Positions 15,668-22,559 of a stretch of 64,000 bases of DNA are shown here, piece by piece. This DNA is from an uncultured Verrucomicrobiales bacterium. GTDB lineage: Bacteria; Verrucomicrobiota; Verrucomicrobiia; Verrucomicrobiales; Akkermansiaceae. Positions within the stretch are counted from its first letter, which is position 1; the number at the start of each line of letters is the position of its first letter. The DNA lies in NCBI GenBank assembly GCA_937944055.1, contig CALDZJ010000035.1:1-64000 (forward strand), read 5' to 3'. The notes under the pieces are model-generated. The model was not told the DNA's origin. It worked only from the letters and a program-made list of their open reading frames with translations, and did not search any database. The position numbers and the translations under genes were made by a program.

Positions 15668-16894
15668 CTAAAAAGGTAGGTTGGGCAGTTTGGCAACGGC
15701 GGCAGTAAGGGTGCCGATTTCGAGGGAGGTATAGGCAGCGTGGGCGGCGTCGGTACTGTGGCCGCTCATTTTTTTGCGGACCTCGGCGGGGACTTCGGCA
15801 TTGCTCATCCATGTGACGAAGGAATGACGTAGGGAGTGAAAAGAGAGGCTGCCTTGCTTGGAATTGAGAGTGCGGGTTTTGGGGACTTTGGCTTCCTTCT
15901 GAATGACCCCAAACTGGGTAGATAGGCCATCCCGGCCACCGGTGCCTCTTCCATGGAGGGAAGGAAAGAGCGGGGTTGCTGGAAAAGGAGAGGGAGGGTT
16001 CTTTTTGAAGTAAGCAGAGAGGACGGGGTGGAGGGGGATTTCCACGGTCTTGCCTTTGGCTTTGGTCTTCTCGGGAGTGAGGATGATGCGGCCATTGTTC
16101 AGGTTGTCGGAGGTAAGGTTGGCGGCGTCTCTGATGCGGAGGCCGGCGTAGGCACCTAAGAGGATGAGGCCTTTCCATTCCGGGGAGGGGGCGGCTTTAG
16201 TGAGCTTTGCGACTTCATTGATGGTGAAGGGATGTCGCTCGATGCTGTCTGTTTCGGCGAGGGCTTTGCCTTTCAGGGGGGTGGTAGGGTTGTGAAGAGT
16301 GACATGTTCCGCCATGGCATCGGAGAACATCGCAGTTAATCCGACGATGTAATGATTTGCAGTGCTAGCAATGACCGTCTCATTGGCTGCGGTGCGGAAA
16401 TTACGGATCTCGGCGGTGGTGATGGACTCAAGAGGGGCGTCGGCTCGATCTTCGAGGAAGGCGATGAACTTCTTGGTAACGGTTCGATAGAAGGAGAGGG
16501 TGGCTTTTGAAACGGTTGTTTCCTTCGCCGCAAGCCACTCTTTTGCCCATTCGCGGAGGGTGTAGGATTTGAATTCACCAGCACCTCCGGCTTTGACGAT
16601 GTCGGCAAGGATTTCGCGGGCGTTGGCTGGGTTTAGCCGTCCCTTCATTGCGAGTTCGCCGGCCTCGGTGAGCTTGGCGAGAATGGTGCGCGAAGCTTTG
16701 TCTCCACCTCCAGCTTCGTTCCTGGCCTTCTGTTCGAACTGATTGGCCGCTTCCTGCGCCTCTCTCTTGGTAGAGCGTCCGGTGGAGCGTTGGAGCTGTT
16801 TCGAGTTCCCTTCGCCGTCGGTTACGCGGAAGGAGCAATACCAGTTTGGAAGGATTTTTCCACTCGGTGATTTCTTACGATAGATCGTCGCCAT
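15668..16894 (-). CDS. int: Tyrosine recombinase/integrase of the island
   Basis: A 408-residue site-specific recombinase. The N-terminal third contains an Arm-type and SAM-like core-binding region (TLREWAKEWLAAKETTVSKA, about 125-145). The catalytic part has Arg in AGLRIRDAANL, Lys in the TPEKTKAKGK hairpin, the HSLRHSFVTW box (H-x-x-R), HSTDAAH, and the nucleophile Tyr in AAYTSLE near the C-terminus. All expected active-site residues are therefore visible. It lies 126 bp from a tRNA 3'-end remnant at 17020-17044, the usual place for an integrase, which supports it as the enzyme that brought in the region to its left. The opposite attachment site is not in the window. Confidence 0.93.
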   Translation of the reverse strand: MATIYRKKSPSGKILPNWYCSFRVTDGEGNSKQLQRSTGRSTKREAQEAANQFEQKARNEAGGGDKASRTILAKLTEAGELAMKGRLNPANAREILADIVKAGGAGEFKSYTLREWAKEWLAAKETTVSKATLSFYRTVTKKFIAFLEDRADAPLESITTAEIRNFRTAANETVIASTANHYIVGLTAMFSDAMAEHVTLHNPTTPLKGKALAETDSIERHPFTINEVAKLTKAAPSPEWKGLILLGAYAGLRIRDAANLTSDNLNNGRIILTPEKTKAKGKTVEIPLHPVLSAYFKKNPPSPFPATPLFPSLHGRGTGGRDGLSTQFGVIQKEAKVPKTRTLNSKQGSLSFHSLRHSFVTWMSNAEVPAEVRKKMSGHSTDAAHAAYTSLEIGTLTAAVAKLPNLPF

Positions 16895-17019
16895 GGCTAT
16901 TATCGTGCCAACAATGTGCCACCATCAACTGTATTCTACCAAATCCCATAAAGTTCATTTATTGCAGGTAGAGGGTTTATCGGATGCCACGGGACACCAT
17001 TTAGGGCTGGAATCGAAGT

Positions 17020-17044
17020 ATGGGTTCGATTCCCATCGCCGGTA
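17020..17044 (+). other. tRNA 3'-end remnant, probable attachment site at the island border
   Basis: The sequence has a perfect T-arm (ATGGG, loop TTCGATT, CCCAT) followed by a 7-base acceptor strand CGCCGGT and discriminator A. No matching 5' acceptor (ACCGGCG or wobble variant), D-arm or anticodon arm precedes it, and no CCA follows. This is what remains at the far end when an element inserts into a tRNA 3' end and restores the intact gene at the other border. The neighbouring integrase fits. The intact tRNA should then lie left of the window. Confidence 0.5.
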
Positions 17045-17355
17045 TTTCTTCTCTTATAAGGGCTCTCAGCCTCAAGTATGGACTGAAAGCTTTCGTTGGA
17101 CAATAGGAGAGGGGAGTCTTTTCCTCAGTCGGCCTCCCAATCATCGTGTCTCTAAGGCCTCATCAAAGACATGGCTTAGATTTAGGGCTGCCTGACCTTC
17201 AATGGTCCTTGAATGAGGCTCTGATATTGATTGGATATCATGCAAATCTTGACCCTTTCCTCGCGATGAATCCGCTCTTTGAGCCTGAAACGCCGTAAAA
17301 ACGGACTTTTCCTTCAAGAAGTTTTAAAAAATCTCCTCAGAAAACATCGGGTTAA

Positions 17356-17378
17356 AAGTCGCTTAGATTAAGTGACTT
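17356..17378. repeat. Inverted repeat in the 712-bp gap before the pilin gene
   Basis: Arms AAGTCGCTTA and TAAGTGACTT are separated by GAT and pair over ten positions with one G-T. It lies about 230 bases before the pilin-like gene and could be an operator or weak hairpin. The rest of the gap (17045-17541) is AT-rich and shows no gene I can support; a TTGACG box at 17455-17460 is a possible -35 without a good -10. Confidence 0.3.
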
Positions 17379-17541
17379 AGGCTTTGTATCGCCTCGTTTA
17401 GACTGTTTCGGTGAAGAAAACGTTCATTTTTTTAATAAAAACACCGAAAAGTTATTGACGTTTAGTTTGTTTTAAATTAATTGTCGTCTGCCGCTAGAAA
17501 TTAAGAGTTCTAAAAATTATCAAAACCAAAAATTCTCGACG

Positions 17542-17569
17542 GAGGCAGGTGCACAATCTCACTTGCTTC
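17542..17569 (+). promoter_or_regulatory. Hairpin in the leader of the pilin-like gene
   Basis: GAGGCAGGTG and CACTTGCTTC pair over ten positions (two G-U) around the loop CACAATCT, 37 bases before the ATG. The remaining leader to the ATG is A-rich and unstructured. Such a 5' hairpin can stabilise an abundant mRNA or control translation; it does not match a riboswitch class I know. Confidence 0.45.
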
Positions 17570-17606
17570 GACTAACAACAAAAATAATTAATAACAAAAA
17601 CCCAAT

Positions 17607-17999
17607 ATGAAAACTAATACGAAAGTAACCACACAGGCAAAAAAGAAGAAGAATGGATTCACCTTGATCGAGGTCATTGCTGTTCTTGTTCTTCTTGGAA
17701 TCCTCGCTGCTGTTGCAGTTCCTAAATATGTTGATATGTCAGAGTCTGCTAAAGAGCGCGCCATTGATGGAGCGATCTCCGAGCTGAATGGCCGTGAAGC
17801 ATTGACATGGGGTAAGGACGTGATCTCAACATATGTTGACGACGCTGCTACCTTCGCTTCCGTTGATAAGACTCTCGGAACCGAGTATGACGTATCTGCT
17901 TTAACCGCTTCTGGTGGGGACATTGTCTTCCAAGGAACGACCGTCACTTTGACCCGCACAGCTTCAACTGCTGATTCTCCAGGAAGCTGGACCCGATAG
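17607..17999 (+). CDS. Prepilin-type protein, major pilin/GspG-like
   Basis: A 130-residue pilin-like protein. A Lys-rich leader ends at the prepilin site NG|FTLIEVIAVLVLLGILAA with Glu at +5, then a hydrophobic helix that anchors and polymerises the subunit. The mature part is short (about 110 residues) with a globular C-terminus containing few charged clusters. The leader peptide would be cut and methylated by the prepilin peptidase encoded at 21399. It is the first gene of a pseudopilin cluster and has its own long, hairpin-bearing leader and a strong terminator after it, which suggests that it is made in larger amounts than the minor subunits downstream. Type IV pilus, T2SS or an unassigned pseudopilus are all possible; no assembly ATPase is in the window. 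Confidence 0.88.
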   Translation: MKTNTKVTTQAKKKKNGFTLIEVIAVLVLLGILAAVAVPKYVDMSESAKERAIDGAISELNGREALTWGKDVISTYVDDAATFASVDKTLGTEYDVSALTASGGDIVFQGTTVTLTRTASTADSPGSWTR

Positions 18000-18026
18000 T
18001 CGCTCTTCTGAGTCACTTTTTAAGCC

Positions 18027-18072
18027 GGGCCGAGTTCACCGAAGGGGATGCCCTAGGGAGCTCGGCCCTTTT
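18027..18072 (+). terminator. Rho-independent terminator/attenuator after the pilin-like gene
   Basis: GGGCCGAG at 18027-18034 and CTCGGCCC at 18061-18068 form an 8-bp GC-rich stem, with further inner pairing, and are followed by TTTT. It separates the first pilin gene from the minor pseudopilin genes and probably gives partial read-through. Confidence 0.8.
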
Positions 18073-18098
18073 AATTTTACAGGAAAAGAGTCCGAAAA

Positions 18099-18587
18099 AT
18101 GAAACAGTCCAATCCATCTAAGGCCCACAGCCGGCAAGGTTTTAGCTTGATCGAGGTTGTGGCCGTCTTGGCGCTTCTTGGGATTGTGGCGGCTGGCTAT
18201 AAGAGGATTTTGCCAGATTTTAATATCGATTTGTCGAAGGAGACTGATCGCTTGACCTCTCATGTGCGTAACGCGCAAGTGAGAGCTCAGGCTGATACTT
18301 ACGAATGGCGTGTCGTTTTTACCGATGCCACGAGCTACCAGATTGGGCCAGTGGTCCTCCCTGGTCCCGGTTTCACTCCGCGAGTCATACCGGAGAGCGG
18401 TCAGCTTCAAGGCTTGCTGAAGAATGGAGTGACTGCGAGTCCGGGCTTTATGGTGCGTTTTGATTCATGGGGAAGGCCTCTGAATGATGCGGGAGTCCCT
18501 TTCTCTTCTAATAAGACGGTGACGCTGCGTGCAGGCGCTGAAACGCAAAGTTTTACGATTTTAGCTCATACCGGATTGATTCAATGA
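18099..18587 (+). CDS. Minor pseudopilin, GspH-like
   Basis: A 162-residue pseudopilin with a short basic leader and the cleavage site QG|FSLIEVVAVLALLGIVAAG, Glu at +5 and a hydrophobic N-terminal helix. The C-terminal part (about 45-162) is beta-rich, ending SFTILAHTGLIQ, in line with the GspH/FimT type. It overlaps the next gene by four bases (ATGA), so the minor subunits are translationally coupled. Position second in a G-H-I-J-K order supports the GspH-like call. Exact subunit class is inferred from order and length, not from a profile. Confidence 0.8.
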   Translation: MKQSNPSKAHSRQGFSLIEVVAVLALLGIVAAGYKRILPDFNIDLSKETDRLTSHVRNAQVRAQADTYEWRVVFTDATSYQIGPVVLPGPGFTPRVIPESGQLQGLLKNGVTASPGFMVRFDSWGRPLNDAGVPFSSNKTVTLRAGAETQSFTILAHTGLIQ

Positions 18588-19027
18588 GATTACTGAATGA
18601 TAAGTTAAAAAATGCGCGGGGTTCCGGGAGATCTGGTTTCACCCTCATTGAGGCGATTGCCACCATTTTACTTTCGGTTGTCCTGATTGCCTTGCTCCTG
18701 CCTTTGATGGGCTCCGGGCTCAAGGGGAGCCGGCGGGCCTTGCTGGGATTACCTGAAACTCAGGCCCTTCGCTCGGAGATGGATGCTTTATGGCATCTTT
18801 ATAAGACGAGTGATCCTTTTGATCTTCCGGCTTTTTCAACCCAGCTTGCGGCGGCGGCGGCGGCGGATCCTCCTCCACCTTATCAATTGCTTGATAATGA
18901 GTGGGTCGAGTTTAGCTCTTCGGGTGTGGAGTTCGTCCCTGCGGTGGCGACGCAGAGGGTTTTGCGGGTGACTTTGGGGAATAGCAAGGGTGAGAAAATC
19001 ACAGCCTACTTCTTCGCAGATCAATAG
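18584..19027 (+). CDS. Minor pseudopilin, GspI-like
   Basis: A 147-residue pseudopilin. The site SG|FTLIEAIATILLSVVLIALL is preceded by a basic leader; Glu is at +5. The mature domain is small and contains an alanine run (LAAAAAADPPPP, about 85-97) encoded by GCG repeats near 18848-18866. The C-terminus ends GEKITAYFFADQ. It overlaps the preceding gene by ATGA and ends four bases before the next start. The Ala/Pro stretch is unusual for the family and looks like a flexible loop. Assignment as I-type rests on order and size. Confidence 0.78.
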   Translation: MRLLNDKLKNARGSGRSGFTLIEAIATILLSVVLIALLLPLMGSGLKGSRRALLGLPETQALRSEMDALWHLYKTSDPFDLPAFSTQLAAAAAADPPPPYQLLDNEWVEFSSSGVEFVPAVATQRVLRVTLGNSKGEKITAYFFADQ

Positions 19028-19031
19028 AGAT

Positions 19032-19508
19032 ATGAAGGTCAGGAAGAAAAGCACTTATGGTGGTTTCACGATGCTTGAGCTTGTGGCGGTCTTGGCCTTA
19101 ACGGCGGTGGGGCTCGTGTTTTCGACCATGTTTATTGAGACCGCGGTGAAGCTGACGACGAGCAACCGAAGTGCCGCGGAGGATTCTCAGAAAATTCAGG
19201 CTGCAATGAATCGTCTCGTTAAGGAGTTGAGTTTCACGAGCATGGATACGGTGGTCATCTCGGGAGATGGCCGCGAAATTCAATGGATCTCGAATCATCC
19301 TGACCGCTTGGGGGAGGCTTGTTCTGTCTCATGGGATGGGGGTTCTGAGTCTGATCTCACGATAAAAACCGGGAATGCTCCGGCGACTCCGCTGCTTGAT
19401 AAGGTCGGGCTTTTCACGGTTTCTTCGACCGTGAAATCGATCTCTTTTACGGTCGCCTCGTCCAGAAGTCTGGGGGTGAGTCACGAGAGTACGGTTCATC
19501 CGCGCTAG
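19032..19508 (+). CDS. Minor pseudopilin, GspJ-like
   Basis: A 158-residue pseudopilin, started at the ATG at 19032 because it follows GAGA and places a short basic leader before GG|FTMLELVAVLALTAVGLVFS. Glu is at +5. The mature part has a Gln/Lys-rich helix (AAEDSQKIQAAMNRLVKEL) then beta-rich sequence ending GVSHESTVHPR. A J-type role is inferred from its place before the K-like gene. An upstream in-frame start (18990) lies inside the previous gene and is less likely. Confidence 0.78.
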   Translation: MKVRKKSTYGGFTMLELVAVLALTAVGLVFSTMFIETAVKLTTSNRSAAEDSQKIQAAMNRLVKELSFTSMDTVVISGDGREIQWISNHPDRLGEACSVSWDGGSESDLTIKTGNAPATPLLDKVGLFTVSSTVKSISFTVASSRSLGVSHESTVHPR

Positions 19509-19645
19509 GGTAAAAAGGTCCTTTAGACGCCCAAGGGAGAGTTTTGTTCAAAAAAAATTCCTCTTTTTTCTAAAAAAACTTGAAGTCAATAGCGGGTTAA
19601 TGTTAATACTTGTTTGAAATAAGTGAATTAACTCTCTATTCTCCC

Positions 19646-21292
19646 ATGAAAATACTAAATATTTCCACTTCAGATTCAGGTTTCCGGATTCAAAAGGGCG
19701 CCGCTTTGGTCAGCATGATTGGTGTCATTGTCGTCATGGGGGTGGTTGGAACTTCCGTGGTTTCTATGACTCGTAGTTCAGAGCATAGTCATCTCACTGC
19801 GAATGCGGGATCCCGCGCGCACTTTTTGGCGGAGTCGGGGCTGGAATTTGCTCAAACAATCTATGATCAAGAGGGCTGGCTGCATGGGCGCGAACGGACC
19901 CTGGCGCTACAAGGCGGAGGACAGGTAGACGTGATTCGTCTTGAAGATACCTTTTGGGCGAACGCTCTTATTGATGCTGGGACGGTGAAGGAAGGTCGGG
20001 CGCTTCTGCCCAAAGAGGTGAGGCTGAGCGAGGAATCAGACGTAAATCCGCCAAGCGAGAATCCATCCATGAGTGATTATGTGATCTTTGGAGATGAGTC
20101 CTTTGAGCTCAAGAATCAGTTATTGGTGGTGGGTGACGTTGGGATGATCAACCGGAATATCGATATGAAGGGAGAGTTAGAAGGTAATCTATTGGGACAT
20201 GATATTGATTTTACAGCGCACGGAGATGTGGCGGTTGAAACCTATGCTTGTGTTGATGTAAATGTTTATGCTTCCGGGTTTGTGGACATTCACGTGGGTG
20301 AGGTGGAGGGGGATGTGCATTCGGAGGAGGGGGTCATGCTGCGGAGTTCAAATGCTACGGTTGCTGGCTGGGTTTTTTCTAAGGGAGATGTCACCTTAGG
20401 GGGAGGCTCCCAGGTGAGAGGTCATGTTCACTCGACGTCGGGGGATGTGAACCTTGGCGCAAGTGTCAATATTGGGACGCCTGCCGAGCCGGTCGAAGTC
20501 CGTGCAAGCGGCGATGTCATCTTGAGCGGTTCTGCGAAAATCTACGGGAAAGTCTATGCGGGAGGCTCCATCACTGGTGCTTCTGGGATCGTAGGTGATG
20601 CTTATGCTGGCGGCGCGATTTCTGGCGCAGCGAGTGGGCAAACGACGGCCAATGCCGCGAGTTTTCTTAAATTACCCATTGCTCCTGACTTGCGGAAGCT
20701 TGATGGCCTCACGCTTCCGCCCCCGGCTAACTTCTGGGCGTATGGATATGATGTCACAATCCAAAGAGCGAGCGCCGTTACGGTAGCGCCTGGCACCTAT
20801 AGCAATCTTTATACTCCTCGTAATGCAAGGGGGGCCTGCCTATACCTTAGGGCGGGGGCTTCCGATCACGGGAACTACTATTTCAATAGTGTCACGATGG
20901 GAAATAACATGAACCTATTTTTCGACCTTTCTGGAAGTCATGACATCCGGATCTTCGTGAAAAACAACATTGAGGTGGCGAGCGATATGAACACCTATGT
21001 TTCGACCGATGGATATTATTACTACCCTATTAATCATCCTTTTGTGAATCCGGAGCTTGCGAAGCGGATCTATTGGGAGACTCATTGTGATTTCTTGATC
21101 CAGAGGAATCGCTGGTTTGGAACTGTTTACACGCCTTACGGAATTATTGACGTCGATAGCGGTAGTCATTTGACGGGGTCTTACTACAGCGGCGGGGGGC
21201 ACAACCTGAAGGGTGGAACGGTCAAATATCAGCGCTCAAATTACCTCTCAGGGGAGCCGACTGAATCGTTCTCGTTCTTTGGTTCTTTCTAG
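19646..21292 (+). CDS. GspK/PilX-like pseudopilin with a long bactofilin-like repeat body
   Basis: A 548-residue protein, started at 19646 to place a normal leader before GAALVSMIGVIVVMGVVGTS, the N-terminal helix without Glu at +5 that is typical of GspK/PilX-type tip subunits, followed by AHFLAESGLEFAQ. Residues about 130-350 are a run of short Gly/Val/His repeats (such as GDVAVETYACVDVNVYASG and VRGHVHSTSGDVNLGASV) resembling polymer-forming, bactofilin-like beta-solenoid sequence. The C-terminal third is rich in Tyr, Asn and Asp. K subunits are usually about 300 residues, so the added solenoid is unusual. Fifth gene of the cluster, 137 bp after the J-like gene, after an AT-rich gap with poly-A/T runs. 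Confidence 0.75.
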   Translation: MKILNISTSDSGFRIQKGAALVSMIGVIVVMGVVGTSVVSMTRSSEHSHLTANAGSRAHFLAESGLEFAQTIYDQEGWLHGRERTLALQGGGQVDVIRLEDTFWANALIDAGTVKEGRALLPKEVRLSEESDVNPPSENPSMSDYVIFGDESFELKNQLLVVGDVGMINRNIDMKGELEGNLLGHDIDFTAHGDVAVETYACVDVNVYASGFVDIHVGEVEGDVHSEEGVMLRSSNATVAGWVFSKGDVTLGGGSQVRGHVHSTSGDVNLGASVNIGTPAEPVEVRASGDVILSGSAKIYGKVYAGGSITGASGIVGDAYAGGAISGAASGQTTANAASFLKLPIAPDLRKLDGLTLPPPANFWAYGYDVTIQRASAVTVAPGTYSNLYTPRNARGACLYLRAGASDHGNYYFNSVTMGNNMNLFFDLSGSHDIRIFVKNNIEVASDMNTYVSTDGYYYYPINHPFVNPELAKRIYWETHCDFLIQRNRWFGTVYTPYGIIDVDSGSHLTGSYYSGGGHNLKGGTVKYQRSNYLSGEPTESFSFFGSF

Positions 21293-21309
21293 GTCTCCGC
21301 AGAGAGCAG

Positions 21310-21330
21310 GGGGGGCTTTAAAAGTCCTCC
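21310..21330 (+). terminator. Possible terminator after the K-like gene
   Basis: GGGGGGCTT and AAGTCCTCC can pair over nine positions with two G-U around TAA. Only a weak T-rich stretch follows, so termination may be inefficient. Confidence 0.35.
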
Positions 21331-21398
21331 TCATTGTATTTCAGCTTCCTAAGAATCTTATTTTCTTAAAGGTCCCTCTTCGATAGGGTCTGGGAAGC

Positions 21399-22532
21399 AT
21401 GAATGAACATCCTGAGCTGCTTGTATGGCCGATGATGGCGTTTCTCTTTGGGGCGACGATTGGGTCCTTCCTGAATGTGGTGATTTATCGAGTTCCGCTC
21501 GGACTGGGGGTGTCTGACCCGAAGCGCTCGTTTTGTCCTCATTGTAAGAACGATATTCCGTGGTACCGGAATCTTCCGATCCTGACTTGGTTGATTCAGC
21601 GTGGGAAATGTGCCGAGTGCGCGGCGCCCATCGCCTTTCGCTATGTCTTCGTGGAGTTAGTGACGGGCTTGCTTTTTGTGGCGGCCTGGAAGACTTTGCC
21701 GACTCCTTATCCTGCGGTCTTTTTTTTAATGGCTCTTTGTGTGTTGTTGGTCGTGATCTCATTCATTGATACGGAACATATGATCATTCCGATGAACTTC
21801 GTTTATGCGGGCGTAGTGATCGCCTTGATTGGCGGGGTGGTGGCTCCGTCTCTGGTCTTTCTGGGGAGTGCAGAGGCCTCAGATCTTTCCGTGCCGAGCT
21901 GGGCGGGTGGAGGTCAGGCTGTGCTTGGGCTCTTGCTGGGTTGGCTTGGTTTAGGGGCGGTGGTCTTGATTGGGAAATTTTTTTATGGGGAACGGCGAAT
22001 GGAGTTCGAGGATGAGGGAGAGGTCTGGAATTTGAGGGAGCCGCAAAGTGAGACTGAGGAATTACGCTTTGTGCTGGGAGATGAGGAGACGGATTGGAGT
22101 GATATTTTTCATCGGAAAAAAGACCGGATCGAACTGGATGTCCGGGAGCTTCTCTTAGATGGCGAGAGAGTGGAGGCGAAGCGGGTGGTGGTGCTTGATG
22201 ACCGGATCGTGCTGGATGATTCTGAAGTCCGCATGATCAGGGAGATTCAGAGTGTGGAGGGAAGGGCGGAGCGGGTCGTCATTCCGCGAGAGGTGATGGG
22301 TGGGGGTGATCCACCACTCCTTGGGATGATTGGAGCCTTTTTAGGTTGGCAGGCTGTTCTCTTCAGCCTTTTCTCGGCTGGAGTTTATACTTTGCTGGCT
22401 GCTTTTTTAGGGCGCGTGGGGTTTGGGCGCCCGCTGCCTTTTGGGCCATTTTTGGCTCTGGGAGGCTTAAGCTGGGTGTTCGGTGGCTGGAAGCTCTGGG
22501 AGATGTATTTGGCCTACGCGGGTCTGCGCTAG
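21399..22532 (+). CDS. pilD: Prepilin peptidase/N-methyltransferase with inserted hydrophilic segment
   Basis: A 377-residue inner-membrane aspartic protease that cuts prepilin leaders and methylates the new N-terminus. It has the cytoplasmic Cys pairs CPHC (46, 49) and CAEC (71, 74), the first active-site Asp in SFIDTEHMIIP (124) and the second in GGGDPPLLGMIG (304). About 100 charged residues (200-300) are inserted between membrane helices before the second Asp; typical enzymes are 250-290 residues. The start is MNEHPELL, followed by IGSFLNVVIYRVP, the usual first helix. It closes the pseudopilin cluster and could serve the gsp operon at 59 kb too. A symbol of gspO would be equally valid. 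Confidence 0.92.
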   Translation: MNEHPELLVWPMMAFLFGATIGSFLNVVIYRVPLGLGVSDPKRSFCPHCKNDIPWYRNLPILTWLIQRGKCAECAAPIAFRYVFVELVTGLLFVAAWKTLPTPYPAVFFLMALCVLLVVISFIDTEHMIIPMNFVYAGVVIALIGGVVAPSLVFLGSAEASDLSVPSWAGGGQAVLGLLLGWLGLGAVVLIGKFFYGERRMEFEDEGEVWNLREPQSETEELRFVLGDEETDWSDIFHRKKDRIELDVRELLLDGERVEAKRVVVLDDRIVLDDSEVRMIREIQSVEGRAERVVIPREVMGGGDPPLLGMIGAFLGWQAVLFSLFSAGVYTLLAAFLGRVGFGRPLPFGPFLALGGLSWVFGGWKLWEMYLAYAGLR

Positions 22533-22559
22533 TTTCTCTGCCGGGCGACGGGCTTGGTC

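Noticed and set aside
17020-17044. Complete tRNA gene
   Set aside because: Only the T-arm and 3' acceptor strand are present; no D-arm, anticodon arm or matching 5' acceptor can be found upstream.
16893-17195. Plus-strand open frame of 100 codons at the island border
   Set aside because: It crosses the tRNA remnant, overlaps the integrase start and has no protein-like features.
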